Assembly (NCBI GenBank): GCA_903827245.1
Contig: CAIKHO010000078.1
Location: 31,059 to 95,058, forward strand
DNA length: 64,000 bases
Origin: an uncultured Opitutia bacterium
GTDB taxonomy: Bacteria; Verrucomicrobiota; Verrucomicrobiia; Opitutales; Opitutaceae
Reading direction: 5' to 3'
The notes beneath the pieces were generated by a model. That model was not told the origin of the DNA, searched no databases, and was given only the letters and a program-made list of their open reading frames with translations. The position numbers and the translations under genes are program-made. The stretch's first letter is position 1. Every line of letters starts with the position of its first letter. Below are positions 63,255 through 64,000 of the stretch, in pieces.

Positions 63255-64000
63255 GTGCAACCCTGTAATTCTGTTTCGACTAATAATCAGCGTTTCAAAG
63301 GTCGCCATTCGCGCACGAAGGCGTTGCTCGCTCTCCTCCTCGGTGTCCTTGGCATGGCCACGTTGCTCGCCCAGGCCCCGGCGCCCGCCGTCGACCCGTC
63401 TGCGCTCCGGACCCCCGAGGAACTCGATCAAATCTTCGCCCCCATCGCACTCTATCCGGATGCACTCGTCGCCCTCATCCTGCCCGCGGCCAGCGTGCCC
63501 GCGGATATCGTGCACGCGGCGGACTTCATCAACGCCCATGGGGATCCCGGCCAGATCGCCAGCCAGCCTTGGGACGAAAGCGTGAAGTCACTCGCCCATT
63601 ATCCCGATGTCGTGAAATGGATGTGCGACAATCTTCCTTGGACGCAACAGGCGGGCGACGCGTTTCTCGCCCAGCCGGCGGACGTCATGGCCTCCATCCA
63701 GCAGCTGCGCGCCCGCGCCGTGTCCGCCGGCAGCCTCATCAACACCCCGCAGCAGCAGGTGCTCACCGACGGCGGCGAAATTCGCATCATCCCCGCCCAG
63801 CCCGACGTGATTTATGTGCCGCGCTACGATCCGGATCTCGTTTACGATGGCCAGACGGCCTACGATGGTCCGTGGCTGACCTTTGGCGACCCTTACCCGG
63901 AAGGGCTTTGGCTCAACTACGACCTCAACTGGGAAAGCCATAACATTTGGATCGGCCAATGGCGCCCAGGCTGGGATTATCGCCGGCCGGAATGGCGTCG
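63255..64000 (+). CDS. DUF3300 domain protein (partial, C-terminus outside window)
   Basis: Open frame to the window edge, encoding the DUF3300 signature: LRTPEELDQIFAPIALYPDALVALILPAASVPADIV, ASQPWDESVKSLAHYPDVVKWM, then PQQQVLTDGGEIRI and PDVIYVPRYDPDLVY, seen in pieces. A hydrophobic signal-like stretch (ALLALLLGVLGMATLLAQAP) precedes it. The start is uncertain: GTG at 63255 fits a signal peptide with a long basic n-region; ATG at 63354 would remove most of it. The function of the family is unknown; probably a periplasmic/envelope protein. Confidence 0.85.
   Translation, partial: MQPCNSVSTNNQRFKGRHSRTKALLALLLGVLGMATLLAQAPAPAVDPSALRTPEELDQIFAPIALYPDALVALILPAASVPADIVHAADFINAHGDPGQIASQPWDESVKSLAHYPDVVKWMCDNLPWTQQAGDAFLAQPADVMASIQQLRARAVSAGSLINTPQQQVLTDGGEIRIIPAQPDVIYVPRYDPDLVYDGQTAYDGPWLTFGDPYPEGLWLNYDLNWESHNIWIGQWRPGWDYRRPEWR

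Overview
This window looks like chromosome of a high-GC Verrucomicrobiota bacterium, most likely an Opitutaceae member (Opitutus/Lacunisphaera-like). The reasons are the tRNA-Thr/tuf/tRNA-Trp/secE order, the Planctomycetes-Verrucomicrobia-type DUF1501, PSD1 (DUF1549/DUF1553), DUF1800 and DUF1080 proteins, and intergenic spaces filled with short palindromic repeats. The assignment rests on gene content only; no database search was run.

Layout. 1-1668: translation/secretion island (secE, tRNA-Trp, tuf, tRNA-Thr). 1762-6338: minus-strand envelope cluster (TPR protein, ExbB-like, ExbD-like, one-span membrane protein). 6461-9412: LemA, YbjQ and an M48 protease. 9701-14759: methyltransferase and a DUF1501/PSD1 pair. 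14870-18101: dicarboxylate-type symporter, NERD protein, DUF1080 hydrolase. 18184-19495: PnuC plus a ribosylnicotinamide-kinase-like protein. 19747-24623: Hsp33, a truncated ECF sigma factor, MsrA, an S4 RNA-binding protein and EttA, i.e. protein repair and translation. 25161-29035: AraFGH-type sugar ABC transporter. 29252-32011: YkgJ-type Cys-cluster protein, hotdog thioesterase, AspH-like hydroxylase, dUTPase. 32294-37244: Arg/Gly-rich protein, MurA, RuvB, FMN-dependent alpha-hydroxy-acid oxidase. 37290-39587: PTPS, FolE2 and SDR operon that matches tetrahydrobiopterin synthesis. 39915-47856: M61 peptidase, an uncharacterised histidine-motif/membrane protein pair, DUF4097 protein and a two-component system. 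48239-53809: xylonate-type dehydratase, FAH-fold dehydratase, WalJ-like hydrolase, pyruvate kinase. 54273-59582: DUF1800/DUF1501/prepilin-like trio. 59783-63078: TonB receptor flanked by two small Cys-motif secreted proteins, then a DUF3300 protein running off the window.

How the parts work together. The window holds housekeeping genes mixed with sugar use (AraFGH import, xylonate to 2-keto-3-deoxy-xylonate to 2-oxoglutarate semialdehyde, pyruvate kinase), NAD-precursor salvage, a pterin pathway and envelope/secretion modules. No rRNA, insertion sequence, prophage, CRISPR or transposase gene was seen.

The most unusual property is the density and variety of interspersed inverted repeats. Many begin with GTAG or GTGG like REP elements mobilised by RAYT transposases. 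A second class is built from quasi-periodic words (CACGAA, GCAGAGGCGC, and pure purine/pyrimidine runs). They sit hard against stop codons, supply stop codons to several genes, nest inside each other, and in two cases lie inside reading frames. Other items worth attention are the loss of acidic transmembrane residues in both the ExbB- and ExbD-like proteins and the tetrahydrobiopterin operon.
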